Notes: generated from the sequence alone by a model not told the origin. Counted from the first letter of the stretch, positions 45,257-55,286 are shown. The stretch: 64,000 nt of DNA from Maribacter sp. 1_MG-2023 (GCF_030547005.1 NZ_JAUOPN010000001.1:372001-436000); one strand, 5' to 3'. Numbers and translations: made by a program.

Positions 45257-47443
45257 ATGAAATCACCAAGATTTACTGCCATAGCCGAAAGTCAGAAGAG
45301 AAAAAGTATAGCAATTGAGGAGAAAGGTCGACGTTCTGAGTTGTTCGGTGTCAACGTTTTCAATGAAAAAAAGATGTTGCAATATCTTACTAAAGATGCC
45401 TTAGGTAGTTTGAAGGGCGCTATGGTTTCAGGCTCTAAAATTGATAGAAAGATAGCTGATCAAGTGGCCGAGGCTATTAAAGGTTGGGCAATTACCATGG
45501 GTGCTACACATTATACACATTGGTTTCAACCATTAACAGGTTCTACAGCTGAAAAGCACGATGCATTTTTTGACCTTTTACCAGATGGTACGGCGTTAGA
45601 AAAATTTGGAGGTGGACAATTGGTTCAGCAAGAACCAGATGCTTCTAGTTTTCCAAGTGGCGGAATTAGAAATACGTTTGAGGCAAGGGGGTATACCGCT
45701 TGGGATCCATCTTCACCGGCATTTATATATGGTACTACTTTATGTATACCAACTATTTTTGTTTCTTATACAGGTGAAGCTTTAGATAATAAAGCGCCTT
45801 TGTTAAGGGCATTAGGTGCGGTTGATGATGCGGCTACAGCTGTTGCTAAATATTTTGACAAAACCGTATCAAAAGTTAATGCTACCCTGGGTTGGGAGCA
45901 AGAATACTTTTTAATTGACAAGGCTCTTGCGCATTCTAGGCCAGATATTATGATGACGGGTCGTACTTTGGTTGGTGAAACTCCCGCAAAAGGGCAACAG
46001 TTAGATGATCATTATTTTGGGGTAATACCGAGTCGCGTGTTAAGTTTCATGAGTGATTTGGAAAAGGAATGTACCAAATTGGGTATTCCTGTTAAAACGA
46101 GGCATAATGAAGTTGCACCGAATCAGTTCGAATTAGCTCCTGTTTTTGAAGAGGCTAACCTAGCCATTGATCATAATCTGTTATTGATGGATGTGATGGA
46201 TAAGATTGCGGATAAGCATCAGCTTAAGGTTCTTTTTCATGAAAAACCTTTTGCTGGTATTAATGGTTCTGGTAAACATAATAACTGGTCGTTAGCAACA
46301 GATACTGGAGTCAATTTATTGAGTCCGGGTTCTACGCCAATGAAAAACCTTCAATTCTTGACCTTTTTTATAAATACAATTAAAGCAGTTGATTCGTATG
46401 AAGAACTTTTGCGTTCTTCAATTGCATCGGCAGGTAATGACCATCGTTTAGGGGCTAATGAGGCACCGCCGGCTATATTTTCAATTTTTGTTGGTTCACA
46501 GTTAAGTAATGTTTTAGATGAACTTGAAGGTGTTTCTAAAGGGAAGTTGTCACCTGAAGAAAAGACAGAGCTGAAGTTGAACGTTGTAGGTAAAATTCCT
46601 GAAATATTGATGGATAATACTGATCGCAATAGAACTTCGCCTTTTGCTTTTACAGGTAATAAATTTGAGATGCGTGGTGTGGGTGCAAAAATGAACTGTG
46701 CCAAGCCAATGACTATTTTAAATACTATAGTTGCGAAGCAATTGAAAGATTTTAAAAAGGAGGTCGATGTATTGATCGATAAGAAGAGCTTGAAAAAAGA
46801 CGAAGCTGTTTTTAATGTGCTTCGTGAATATATTAAAACATCTAAAAGAATTCGTTTTGATGGTGATGGTTATAGCTCTGACTGGGAGAACGAGGCCAAA
46901 AGAAGAAAATTAAGTAATAATAGAAATACACCAGAAGCTCTAGAGGTATTGACATCAAAAAATAGTCTTGCCTTATTTGAGTCAATGAAAGTAATGAGCG
47001 AGGTTGAAGTTAGTGCTCGTCAAGAGGTAGATTTAGAGAATTATATTATGCATCTACAGATAGAAGGTAGGGTATATAATGAATTAGTCTATGGATATAT
47101 TATGCCTGCAGCATTAAAATATCAAAACGAGTTGATTAAAAATGTATCCGGACTAAAAGAAATTTATGGGGCTGCGCATAAAAAATTCTCTGAAGGACAA
47201 TTGACTATGATAGAAGAGATAGCGGAGCATGTGGTAAGTATTAAAAAAATGGTAGATGCTATGGCAGATGCACGTAAAAAAGCAAATTCTTTAAAAGACA
47301 CGAAGAAGAAAGCCGAAGCCTATTGCCATAATGTTAAACCATATTTTGTTGAGATTAGATTGCATAGTGATAAACTAGAAAAGCTGATGGATAACAACTT
47401 ATGGCCGTTAACCAAGTATAGAGAATTATTATTTATTCAATAA
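45257..47443 (+). CDS. glnN: Glutamine synthetase, type III
   Basis: About 728 residues from the ATG at 45257; the ATG at 45245 adds four residues. GSIII enzymes have about 700-730 residues. Segments THYTHWFQPLTG, STAEKHDAF, LGWEQEYFLID, RHNEVAPNQFELAP and NGSGKHNNWS are typical. It forms glutamine from glutamate and ammonium, as does the divergently encoded GSII. Having two unrelated types side by side suggests expression under different nitrogen supply. Confidence 0.95.
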   Translation: MKSPRFTAIAESQKRKSIAIEEKGRRSELFGVNVFNEKKMLQYLTKDALGSLKGAMVSGSKIDRKIADQVAEAIKGWAITMGATHYTHWFQPLTGSTAEKHDAFFDLLPDGTALEKFGGGQLVQQEPDASSFPSGGIRNTFEARGYTAWDPSSPAFIYGTTLCIPTIFVSYTGEALDNKAPLLRALGAVDDAATAVAKYFDKTVSKVNATLGWEQEYFLIDKALAHSRPDIMMTGRTLVGETPAKGQQLDDHYFGVIPSRVLSFMSDLEKECTKLGIPVKTRHNEVAPNQFELAPVFEEANLAIDHNLLLMDVMDKIADKHQLKVLFHEKPFAGINGSGKHNNWSLATDTGVNLLSPGSTPMKNLQFLTFFINTIKAVDSYEELLRSSIASAGNDHRLGANEAPPAIFSIFVGSQLSNVLDELEGVSKGKLSPEEKTELKLNVVGKIPEILMDNTDRNRTSPFAFTGNKFEMRGVGAKMNCAKPMTILNTIVAKQLKDFKKEVDVLIDKKSLKKDEAVFNVLREYIKTSKRIRFDGDGYSSDWENEAKRRKLSNNRNTPEALEVLTSKNSLALFESMKVMSEVEVSARQEVDLENYIMHLQIEGRVYNELVYGYIMPAALKYQNELIKNVSGLKEIYGAAHKKFSEGQLTMIEEIAEHVVSIKKMVDAMADARKKANSLKDTKKKAEAYCHNVKPYFVEIRLHSDKLEKLMDNNLWPLTKYRELLFIQ

Positions 47444-47469
47444 GTTAAATTCATAATTGAAAAAATTGA

Positions 47470-47520
47470 GGGAATATTAAGCTGAACAGCAGTATCAGTT
47501 TTAATGATTCCCTTATTTTT
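47470..47520 (+). terminator. Intrinsic terminator after glnN
   Basis: An imperfect stem GGGAATATTAA..CTGA / TCAG..TTAATGATTCCC (47470 to 47512), followed by TTATTTTT. It separates glnN from purM. Confidence 0.75.
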
Positions 47521-47536
47521 GTCACAAATCTAAATT

Positions 47537-48715
47537 ATGTCCACATCAAGCAGTGAAAGATATCAGCAACGCGGCGTGTCAGCTTCAAAAGAAGATGTAC
47601 ACAATGCGATAAAAAATATTGACAAAGGTCTTTTTCCGAAGGCGTTTTGTAAAATTGTTCCTGATTACTTAACGGGAGATGAAGAATATTGCTTGGTAAT
47701 GCATGCAGACGGTGCGGGTACCAAATCTTCTTTAGCATATATGTACTGGAAAGAAACCGGAGATATCTCTGTATGGAAAGGTATAGCTCAAGATGCATTG
47801 ATTATGAATATCGACGATCTTATTTGTGTTGGGGCAACTGATAATATTATGCTTTCTTCTACTATAGGTAGAAACAAAAATAAAATTCCGGGAGAGGTTC
47901 TTTCGGCAATTATTAATGGTACCGAAGAATTGATCAATGATTTAGGTGAGTTTGGTATAACCATACACTCTACTGGTGGTGAAACCGCAGATGTCGGTGA
48001 TTTGGTGAGAACCATTATTGTAGATTCTACCGTTACTGCTAGATTAAAAAGAACTGATGTTATTGATAACGCCAATATTAAAGCAGGTGATGTCATTGTT
48101 GGTCTAGAGTCTTTTGGTCAAGCCAATTATGAGAAGGAGTATAATGGAGGAATGGGAAGTAACGGACTTACTTCTGCACGCCATGATGTTTTTTCGAATT
48201 ACTTAGCGGAGAAATTTCCTGAAAGTTTTGATGCCGAAGTGCCTGAAGAGCTTGTTTATTCTGGTAATGTGAAGTTGACTGATACAGTTGAGAATTCGCC
48301 TATCGATGCTGGTAAATTAGTATTGTCGCCAACGAGAACTTATGCACCAATCGTTAAAAAAATACTTTCAAAATATAGCTCAAACGAAATTCACGGAATG
48401 ATTCATTGTAGTGGCGGAGCGCAAACGAAAATTCTTCATTTTATTGATGAATTACATGTGGTAAAAGATAATTTATTTGATGTGCCACCACTTTTTAAAC
48501 TCATTCAAGAACAGTCTGGTACGGATTGGAAAGAGATGTATAAAGTGTTCAATTGCGGTCATAGATTAGAGTTTTATCTTCCTGAAGATGTAGCAAATGA
48601 CATCATTGAAATTTCAAAAAGTTTTGGCGTAAATGCTCAAATTATCGGTAGGGTAGAGGCGTCAGATTCGAAAAAACTCACAATTTCAAGTAAGTATGGC
48701 ACCTTTGTGTATTAA
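47537..48715 (+). CDS. purM: Phosphoribosylformylglycinamidine cyclo-ligase (AIR synthase), Bacteroidota type
   Basis: 392 residues of the PurM fold: N-terminal RYQQRGVSASKEDVHNAI, the ATP-binding HADGAGTKSSLAY, the Asp-rich MNIDDLICVGA, and GGETADVGD. It forms 5-aminoimidazole ribonucleotide in purine synthesis, in the cytoplasm. It is longer than enterobacterial PurM (about 345), as is usual in Bacteroidota. Because the PurM superfamily also includes other ATP-dependent enzymes, the exact reaction is a family inference. Confidence 0.88.
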   Translation: MSTSSSERYQQRGVSASKEDVHNAIKNIDKGLFPKAFCKIVPDYLTGDEEYCLVMHADGAGTKSSLAYMYWKETGDISVWKGIAQDALIMNIDDLICVGATDNIMLSSTIGRNKNKIPGEVLSAIINGTEELINDLGEFGITIHSTGGETADVGDLVRTIIVDSTVTARLKRTDVIDNANIKAGDVIVGLESFGQANYEKEYNGGMGSNGLTSARHDVFSNYLAEKFPESFDAEVPEELVYSGNVKLTDTVENSPIDAGKLVLSPTRTYAPIVKKILSKYSSNEIHGMIHCSGGAQTKILHFIDELHVVKDNLFDVPPLFKLIQEQSGTDWKEMYKVFNCGHRLEFYLPEDVANDIIEISKSFGVNAQIIGRVEASDSKKLTISSKYGTFVY

Positions 48716-48767
48716 CATATACGATTAGGGTAAATAAATCGTTCTTTTTGTATAAACCTATCTTGCT

Positions 48768-49211
48768 ATGGAAAGAAAAAAATTTTTACGAACACTTGGT
48801 GCCGGTGCGGCATTTGCAATTACTTTTCCTTGTTTAGGAAGCTGTTCAAAAGATAGTGATGTAGAAGGTGATATTGTCGCCCAGCCAACTGATATCGATT
48901 TTACAATAGATCTAGAGTCTTCTGAAGCTGCAAAGCTGACTAATAATGGAGGTTTTATTCTTAAAAACTTAGTAGTTGTAGTTAAGAACCTTGAAGGTGA
49001 ATTTGTTGCTGCAACTCAAATTTGTAGCCACGAACAATACGATCAAGTGCGATTTGTTAATCAAGATGGTGGTATATTCTATTGCGATGTACACGGGTCT
49101 AAATTTTCGCAAACTGGTTCACCTTTAAATGAAATTCCGAATAGTACTTCTAAGTCATTGAAAATTTATAATACTAGCTTAGAGGGATCTATATTGCGTG
49201 TCTTTGAATAA
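48768..49211 (+). CDS. Rieske [2Fe-2S] domain lipoprotein
   Basis: A 147-residue exported protein. The N-terminus MERKKFLRTLGAG is Tat-like (basic pair, then a hydrophobic run) and ends in a lipobox LGSC (Cys26). The Rieske ligands are Cys86-x-His88 (ICSHE) and Cys106-x2-His109 (YCDVHGS). It probably anchors a high-potential iron-sulfur cluster on the periplasmic side. It is followed after 90 bases by apbE. Its redox partner is unknown; it is not next to cytochrome bc genes. Confidence 0.85.
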   Translation: MERKKFLRTLGAGAAFAITFPCLGSCSKDSDVEGDIVAQPTDIDFTIDLESSEAAKLTNNGGFILKNLVVVVKNLEGEFVAATQICSHEQYDQVRFVNQDGGIFYCDVHGSKFSQTGSPLNEIPNSTSKSLKIYNTSLEGSILRVFE

Positions 49212-49301
49212 ACATCAAGCTACTAATTCGTAAACCATAACTATACCAACCTAACTTATTAATTCTTTATGTCAATATTTACCACCAAATAGAGAAAGTA
49301 A

Positions 49302-50288
49302 GTGAAGAAATTTTATGTCTTAATTTTATGTCTAATGACCTGCTTCGCGTATGGTCAAGAGAAACAGTACGTAACAGTTAAGAAGTCTTACGAGGTAATG
49401 GGCGGTGAATTTGATATTACCGTAATTTCTGAAGATGAAGAGCTTGGGTATATTTATATACAAGAGGCATTGGCAGAAGTACAAAGAATAGAAAAACTTA
49501 TATCTTCTTGGAGCGAGGAATCTGAAACAAGCTTGGTGAATAAAAATGCAGGTATTAAACCTGTAACCGTTAGCTGGGAGTTGTATAAACTTATAGAGCG
49601 ATCCATTCTATTATCTGAAATTACTAATGGTGCTTTTGATATTACATTTACAGCATTAAATGATATTTGGAAACTCGATGGTTCTATGAATGTCATGCCG
49701 ACTTCAAGTGAGATAAATGAGGTAAAGAGTAAAATTGGGTATAAGAACATTATACTAAATAGTAAAGAACAAACCGTTTATCTTAATAAAAAAGGAATGC
49801 GTATTTCTTTTGGTGGTATTGGTAAAGGTTTTGCTGCAGATAAGGTAAAAGCATTATTGGTTTCTAATGACGTAAAAGCAGGTATTATCAATATAGATGG
49901 CGATATCACTACTTGGGGTACAAAAGTAACGGGAGATAAATGGCTTATAGGGGTTGTGAATCCCGATCGAAAAGGCGGTATATCTTCTTGGATTCCTATT
50001 TTAGAGTCTTCTGTGGCAACCACTGGTGGCGATGGTAATTTTATACTATCAGGTAATGAAAAATATACTCATATTATAAATCCGAAAACAGGGTATCCGG
50101 CGACGGGTATTAATAGTGTTTCGGTTTTTGCCAAAAGTGCCGAAACATCAGATGCATTAGCTACTTCAATATTTGTAATGGGTCTCGATGCAGGGCTCGC
50201 ACTAATTAATCAGTTGGGCGATACAGAGGTAATTATTGTGGATAGCAACAATAAAATGCATAAAAGCAATGGTATATTGCTTAATTAG
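49302..50288 (+). CDS. apbE: FAD:protein FMN transferase (ApbE)
   Basis: 328 residues beginning at GTG; this start gives a full signal peptide (cleavage near FAYGQ), while later ATGs would lose it. ApbE motifs are SWSEESETSLVN, ISFGGIGKGFAADK, INIDGDITTWG and HIINPKTGYPA. It attaches FMN covalently to threonine of exported flavoproteins such as NqrB/NqrC or RnfG. Its neighbour is a Rieske lipoprotein, so the pair may assemble one extracytoplasmic electron chain; no flavinylation target is in the window. Confidence 0.93.
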   Translation: MKKFYVLILCLMTCFAYGQEKQYVTVKKSYEVMGGEFDITVISEDEELGYIYIQEALAEVQRIEKLISSWSEESETSLVNKNAGIKPVTVSWELYKLIERSILLSEITNGAFDITFTALNDIWKLDGSMNVMPTSSEINEVKSKIGYKNIILNSKEQTVYLNKKGMRISFGGIGKGFAADKVKALLVSNDVKAGIINIDGDITTWGTKVTGDKWLIGVVNPDRKGGISSWIPILESSVATTGGDGNFILSGNEKYTHIINPKTGYPATGINSVSVFAKSAETSDALATSIFVMGLDAGLALINQLGDTEVIIVDSNNKMHKSNGILLN

Positions 50289-50396
50289 ATGTCATTTATA
50301 TAGAATCACTTTCTTATTTTTTAATTCTTACCGTAATAATCGCTTTAGTGTGTCTGTAATTTTATTGTAAATTTGCCGTACAAGTGAAGTAAGCAT

Positions 50397-51473
50397 ATGA
50401 TAGACAAGTTAAACATAGTAAAACAACGTTTTGATGAGGTTTCAGACCTTATAATTCAGCCAGATATTATATCTGACCAAGAGAAATATGTAAAACTCAC
50501 AAAAGAATATAAAGATCTTAGAGATTTAATGGATAAGCGAGATGAATATCTTGAGCTTACCAATAATATTACCGAAGCCGAAGAGATTATTGCTGATGGA
50601 AGTGATGCTGAAATGATTGAAATGGCAAAAATGCAAATGGATGAGGCTAAAGGCGGATTGCCAAAGCTTGAAGAGGATATTAAATTAATGTTGATTCCGA
50701 AAGATCCAGAAGATGCAAAAGATGTAGTAGTAGAAATCAGAGCCGGAACGGGTGGGGATGAAGCTAGTATTTTTGCCGGAGACCTTTTTAGAATGTATAC
50801 GAAGTATTGTGAGGGCAAAGGATGGAAAACTAACGTAATTGACCTTAGTGAAGGTACTAGTGGTGGTTATAAAGAAATTCAGTTCGAAGTTTCTGGCACG
50901 AATGTTTATGGGACTTTAAAATTTGAAGCTGGTGTACACCGTGTTCAACGTGTACCTCAAACAGAAACACAGGGTCGAGTTCATACCAGTGCAGCTACGG
51001 TTATGGTTTTGCCTGAAGCTGAAGAATTTGATGTGCAAATAGATCCTAAAGATGTAAGAATTGATTTTTTCTGTTCTTCTGGTCCTGGTGGTCAGTCTGT
51101 AAATACAACATATTCTGCTGTTCGTTTAACGCACATACCAACCGGATTGATTGCGCAATGTCAAGATCAAAAATCGCAACATAAAAATAAGGACAAGGCT
51201 TTTAGGGTACTTCGTTCTAGATTGTACGATTTAGAATTGGCAAAGAAGCAAGAAGAAGATGCTGCTAAACGAAATTCTCAAGTAAGTAGTGGTGATCGTT
51301 CTGCAAAGATTAGAACATACAATTATCCACAAGGTAGAGTTACCGATCACCGAATAGGTCTTACTTTATATGATTTGTCGAATATTATTGATGGTGACAT
51401 TCAAAAAATAATAGACGAATTAAGTTTTGTAGAGAATACCGAGAAATTGAGGGAAGCCTCTGAGATATTTTAA
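50397..51473 (+). CDS. prfA: Peptide chain release factor 1
   Basis: 358 residues. The catalytic GGQ lies in [10 protein letters not shown] (about residue 232) and the codon-recognition tripeptide region reads [14 protein letters not shown], as in RF1 rather than the SPF of RF2. It ends translation at UAA and UAG. pyrF starts 3 bases after its stop, so the two are co-transcribed. Confidence 0.96.
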   Translation: MIDKLNIVKQRFDEVSDLIIQPDIISDQEKYVKLTKEYKDLRDLMDKRDEYLELTNNITEAEEIIADGSDAEMIEMAKMQMDEAKGGLPKLEEDIKLMLIPKDPEDAKDVVVEIRAGTGGDEASIFAGDLFRMYTKYCEGKGWKTNVIDLSEGTSGGYKEIQFEVSGTNVYGTLKFEAGVHRVQRVPQTETQGRVHTSAATVMVLPEAEEFDVQIDPKDVRIDFFCSSGPGGQSVNTTYSAVRLTHIPTGLIAQCQDQKSQHKNKDKAFRVLRSRLYDLELAKKQEEDAAKRNSQVSSGDRSAKIRTYNYPQGRVTDHRIGLTLYDLSNIIDGDIQKIIDELSFVENTEKLREASEIF

Positions 51474-51476
51474 TTT

Positions 51477-52298
51477 ATGACTACTCAAGAGTTAGTAAAT
51501 CAAATACATAAAAAAAAATCTTTTTTGTGTATTGGTTTAGACACCGATTTAGAAAAAATTCCTGCATTTTTATTGGAAGAAGAAGATCCTATTTTCTCTT
51601 TTAATAAAGCTATTATAGATGCTACTCATGATTTGTGTGTGGCGTATAAGCCCAATATTGCTTTTTATGAAGCTTACGGAGTTCAAGGCTGGTCGGCATT
51701 ACGTAAAACGATTAAATATTTGAATACTAATCATCCTGATATTTTTACCATAGCAGATGCTAAAAGAGGAGATATTGGAAATACTTCTACAAGGTATGCG
51801 AAGGCATTTTTTGAAGATTTAAATTTTGATTCTATAACTATAGCTCCTTACATGGGGCGCGATTCTGTTGAGCCATTTTTAGCCTTTAAGGATAAGCATA
51901 CCATTTTACTTGCACTAACTTCAAATGAAGGTGCTTTTGATTTTCAGACAAAAAAAATAGATGGAGTAGAACTTTATAAAGAGGTTCTATCTGTTTCTAC
52001 AACATATGAAGGTGCTGAGAACTTAATGTATGTGGTAGGGGCTACAAAGGCTGAATATCTAAAAGAAATTCGCGAGATAGTGCCTAATAGTTTTTTATTG
52101 GTGCCTGGCGTAGGCGCACAGGGCGGCAACTTAAAAGATGTATGTAAGTATGGTATGACCAAAGATATTGGTCTACTAATTAATTCTTCACGCGGAATAA
52201 TATATGCTTCTGATCAAGAAAATTTTGCAGATTCAGCCAAAACTAAGGCTAAAGAATTGCAAGAAGCTATGAAAATTGAGCTAGAAAGGTTAAACTAA
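51477..52298 (+). CDS. pyrF: Orotidine 5'-phosphate decarboxylase
   Basis: 273 residues, of the longer PyrF type. The active-site block [14 protein letters not shown] holds the Lys/Asp catalytic array; [10 protein letters not shown] near the N-terminus and [11 protein letters not shown] near residue 208 bind the nucleotide phosphate. It makes UMP in pyrimidine synthesis. The 3' end overlaps by 9 bases the end of a small convergent gene. Confidence 0.96.
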   Translation: MTTQELVNQIHKKKSFLCIGLDTDLEKIPAFLLEEEDPIFSFNKAIIDATHDLCVAYKPNIAFYEAYGVQGWSALRKTIKYLNTNHPDIFTIADAKRGDIGNTSTRYAKAFFEDLNFDSITIAPYMGRDSVEPFLAFKDKHTILLALTSNEGAFDFQTKKIDGVELYKEVLSVSTTYEGAENLMYVVGATKAEYLKEIREIVPNSFLLVPGVGAQGGNLKDVCKYGMTKDIGLLINSSRGIIYASDQENFADSAKTKAKELQEAMKIELERLN

Positions 52299-52481
52299 CT
52301 CTTCTAGAGTTCTTTTAATTTTCTGCGCTTTTGATTCAAAAAACTCTCCCAATTGAGTATTTGACTGTATGTTTGAAGCTTTTTTCAAAAAAGTTTGATA
52401 TTGATACTCCAATAAGCTGATGATATCATTATTTGCTTCCATTGGTGTTACCGATCCTACCTTACAATACTGCTTGTTCAT
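52290..52481 (-). CDS. Small protein of unknown function
   Basis: 63 residues from ATG, predicted mostly helical ([36 protein letters not shown]), soluble, no signal. It is convergent with pyrF with a 9-base overlap. I do not recognise a family; a normal ATG and a compact amphipathic composition are the support for calling it. Confidence 0.5.
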   Translation of the reverse strand: MNKQYCKVGSVTPMEANNDIISLLEYQYQTFLKKASNIQSNTQLGEFFESKAQKIKRTLEELV

Positions 52482-52706
52482 TATACTAATTTTATGTTCT
52501 TACAAATATACGTTCAGAATCAAGTTTTGGACGTGGGTATGTTGAGCTATACATCTAATTAATAGGTAATATGTCTTTTTTTTAACAACTATGCAGATTA
52601 AAACATAAAAGAGAGGTTGTTTTACTTGAATTTTGATTTTACTAAATGTTATGTCAAAAAGAATTAATACATTGTAGATTAACTAAATTTCAATTAAACA
52701 TTCAAT

Positions 52707-53489
52707 TTGCTTCATTATATAACATATCCACATAAAACTTCTACTACATGGGTCACCTTTGTGCATGGTGCAGGTGGTAGTTCTTCTATTTGGTATAAGC
52801 AAATTCGAGAGTTTAAAAAGCATTTTAATGTGTTGCTTTTAGATTTGAGAGGGCACGGTAATTCTAAGCCTAGCCTTAAGAATGTTTTTGATGAAAAGTA
52901 TACTTTTGATGTAATCACCAATGATATCGTTGAGGTTATTGATCATGAAAAAATTGAGAAATCGCACTTTGTTGGTATTTCGTTAGGTACAATACTTATT
53001 AGAAATTTAGCAGAAAATCACCCTGAGCGAGTAGAGAGTATGGTTATGGGCGGTGCTATAATGAAACTAAATTTACGTTCTCAAATACTTATAAAACTTG
53101 GTGTTGTTTTTAAAACGGTGATACCTTACTTATGGCTATATAAATTCTTTGCCATTATTATAATGCCGAATAAGAACCACCGGGAGTCTAGATTGCTCTT
53201 TGTACGAGAAGCTAAGAAGTTGTATCAAAAAGAATTTATTCGTTGGTTTAAACTTACTTCAGAGATTAATCCGCTACTACAATTTTTTAGATCTGCAGAT
53301 ATTAAAATACCAACGCTTTATGTAATGGGTGAAGAGGATTATCTGTTTTTGCCTAGTATTCGTAAAATAGCAAAATCTCATCAGAATTCTGAGCTCATAG
53401 TAGTTGAAGACTGTGGTCACGTAGTAAATGTAGAGCAACCCAATTTTTTTAATGAAAAGGTTGTAGCATATTTAGCACAACAAGGCTAA
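52707..53489 (+). CDS. Alpha/beta hydrolase
   Basis: 260 residues starting at TTG (52707); no in-frame ATG lies before the conserved HGAGGSSSIWYKQI segment. Nucleophile Ser lies in VGISLGT (about residue 97), Asp is likely in MGEEDYLF, and His in DCGHVVNVEQP. Cytoplasmic, with esterase, lipase or lactonase activity possible. It is a stand-alone gene closed by a terminator; the substrate cannot be predicted. Confidence 0.85.
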   Translation: MLHYITYPHKTSTTWVTFVHGAGGSSSIWYKQIREFKKHFNVLLLDLRGHGNSKPSLKNVFDEKYTFDVITNDIVEVIDHEKIEKSHFVGISLGTILIRNLAENHPERVESMVMGGAIMKLNLRSQILIKLGVVFKTVIPYLWLYKFFAIIIMPNKNHRESRLLFVREAKKLYQKEFIRWFKLTSEINPLLQFFRSADIKIPTLYVMGEEDYLFLPSIRKIAKSHQNSELIVVEDCGHVVNVEQPNFFNEKVVAYLAQQG

Positions 53490-53546
53490 TTGAATCTTTA
53501 ATAAATTGATATTATCTTTTTCGCTCTTTGAAAAAGTCTAAAACAA

Positions 53547-53573
53547 AAAAAACCGATGCTCCCACCGGTTTTT
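53547..53573. terminator. Bidirectional terminator
   Basis: Stem CCGGTG / CATCGG read on the minus strand, extended by A/T pairs, with T-tracts on both strands. It lies between the convergent hydrolase and DUF4197 genes. Confidence 0.8.
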
Positions 53574-53577
53574 AACT

Positions 53578-53604
53578 AACTAACTCAAAAAATAACTAAC
53601 TCAA
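53578..53604 (-). repeat. Two tandem TTGAGTTAGTT elements
   Basis: On the minus strand, two copies of TTGAGTTAGTT (53594..53604 and 53578..53588), 5 bases apart, directly before the terminator of the DUF4197 gene. Single copies precede the terminators of both susD genes. Confidence 0.6.
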
Positions 53605-53686
53605 AAAATTGAAAATGAATGTTTTAATACTGTTCTTTAGTTTTTAACGCATAACTTTTTAAGTTATTGTAAAGGTTGTTAAAAAT

Positions 53687-54403
53687 CTACTTTTTATCTT
53701 GTAGTGCGAATACTTTTTTCAGTACATCTGTTGTTCTAGATGAATACTTTGTTCTAATTTCTTCTTCTTCTACAGCTATCATTTTATATACACCAGCAAG
53801 GGCTTCTTCGGTAACGTAATCTGTTAAATCAGGATTTACATTGTTTGTAAGTGGTATAGCATTATATTTCGTAATAATCGAGCTCCAAATTTTATCTGCA
53901 CCTACCTTTTTAAAAGACTCGTTTATTACCGGATTGAATTTTGCATACAATTCTGTATTCGTCTTTGTTTCCAAATAAGAAGTTGCAGCGTCATTGCTTC
54001 CCAAAAGTATATTCTTGGCATCTACGAAAGACATATCCTTTACAGCATTCACGAAAATTGGAGTTGCTTCAGAAACAGCATCTTCAGCTGCACGATTTAA
54101 AACTTTTAGTCCTTCATCTGCTAAGCTACCTAAACCTATATCGCGTAAAGTCTTATCTACCTTTTGTAAATCTTCAGGTAAAAGTATTTTTACTAACTCA
54201 TTTTTGTAGAAACCGTCAGTTGCAGTTAATTTGCTAACCTGTTTTTCAATACCTAGGTCTAATGCTTCTTTTAATCCGTTTGCAATGGCATCGTTACTTA
54301 AAACGCCTTCTGTAGAAGTTGGTAATTGATTTACTACCTGTTGTAATTCTGCACAAGAAACAGCTAGTAACATGCATATGGCTAAACTTACTTTTTTTAT
54401 CAT
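53687..54403 (-). CDS. DUF4197 lipoprotein
   Basis: 238 residues with a lipoprotein signal (LAVSC, Cys17). The DUF4197 pattern is visible from residue about 38: NGLKEALDLGIEKQV, IGLGSLADEGLKVLNRAAEDAV and TELYAKFNPVINESFKKVGA. It is all-helical, expected in the periplasm, and of unknown function. It lies 31 bases downstream of purU on the same strand. The TTGAGTTAGTT pair and a terminator follow it. Confidence 0.85.
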   Translation of the reverse strand: MIKKVSLAICMLLAVSCAELQQVVNQLPTSTEGVLSNDAIANGLKEALDLGIEKQVSKLTATDGFYKNELVKILLPEDLQKVDKTLRDIGLGSLADEGLKVLNRAAEDAVSEATPIFVNAVKDMSFVDAKNILLGSNDAATSYLETKTNTELYAKFNPVINESFKKVGADKIWSSIITKYNAIPLTNNVNPDLTDYVTEEALAGVYKMIAVEEEEIRTKYSSRTTDVLKKVFALQDKK

Positions 54404-54434
54404 CTTAATGAAATTTATTTAGGGTCTATTGTAC

Positions 54435-55286
54435 TTACGAGAATATTACGGTTTTATTGTTGTAGACCATTGTTTTACGTGCAATATGAAGTTTTACACC
54501 TCTTGAAAGTACAATTTTTTCTAAATCTCTACCTTTGGCAATGAAATCTTTAATGGAGTGGGAGTGGGTTACCGTGGTTACATCTTGCTCAATAATCGGA
54601 CCTGCATCTAGCTCTTCTGTTACATAATGACTCGTTGCACCGATAATTTTCACACCTCTTTTAAAAGCTGCGTGATAAGGTTTTGCTCCTGCAAATGCTG
54701 GTAAAAATGAATGGTGAATATTTATAATCTTATTAGGGAACTTATTTATAAGTGTTCCACTAACGATTTGCATATATCTAGCCAATACGATGAAGTTGAT
54801 ATCATGCTTTTCTAATAGAGCCAACTGTTCTTTTTCTGCTTCAACTCTGTTCTTTTTTGTGAACGGAACATGAAAGAAAGGAATATTAAATTGATCAGCT
54901 ATATGTCTTAAGTCATTATGGTTACTTAATATAAAAGGTATTTCAACCTCTAATTCACCAGAACGGTATCTACTTAATAGGTCGTAAAGACAATGCTTGT
55001 ACTTAGAAACGAAAATAGCCATTTTGGGTAATTTATCGTCTGTGTGAATACTCCATTGCATGTTATACGTGGAAGCTAACTCTTTTTGAAAAAGAGCTTT
55101 AAAGTGATCCAAGTCGGAAAAATCTTCTTCAAATTCAACAACGGTACGCATAAAAAATACGTTAGCTGGTTTGTCTACATGCTGATCAAGGTAAACGATG
55201 TTACCTTTGTTTCTGCTAATGAATCCGGTTACGGTACATATAATACCTGCTTGATCCGGACAATGGATTAAAATTGTTGTTTTCAA
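54435..55286 (-). CDS. purU: Formyltetrahydrofolate deformylase
   Basis: 283 residues: an N-terminal ACT-like domain (ILIHCPDQAGIICTVTGFI) and a formyltransferase-type catalytic domain with NIHHSFLPAFAGAKPYHAAF, including the catalytic Asn-His pair, and HYVTEELDAGPII. It hydrolyses 10-formyl-THF to formate and THF, balancing the one-carbon pool. No link to the distant demethylase cassette can be shown, although both touch C1 metabolism. Confidence 0.95.
   Translation of the reverse strand: MKTTILIHCPDQAGIICTVTGFISRNKGNIVYLDQHVDKPANVFFMRTVVEFEEDFSDLDHFKALFQKELASTYNMQWSIHTDDKLPKMAIFVSKYKHCLYDLLSRYRSGELEVEIPFILSNHNDLRHIADQFNIPFFHVPFTKKNRVEAEKEQLALLEKHDINFIVLARYMQIVSGTLINKFPNKIINIHHSFLPAFAGAKPYHAAFKRGVKIIGATSHYVTEELDAGPIIEQDVTTVTHSHSIKDFIAKGRDLEKIVLSRGVKLHIARKTMVYNNKTVIFS

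Noticed and set aside
53574-53609. The repeated AACTAACTCAA stretch as a CRISPR-like or satellite repeat
   Set aside because: Only two copies occur with a 5-base spacer, and single copies elsewhere lie before terminators; a 3'-end element fits better.
54435-55286. purU as part of the formaldehyde-detoxification pathway
   Set aside because: It is about 49 kb from the P450 cassette and has an ordinary housekeeping context; a C1 link would be speculation.
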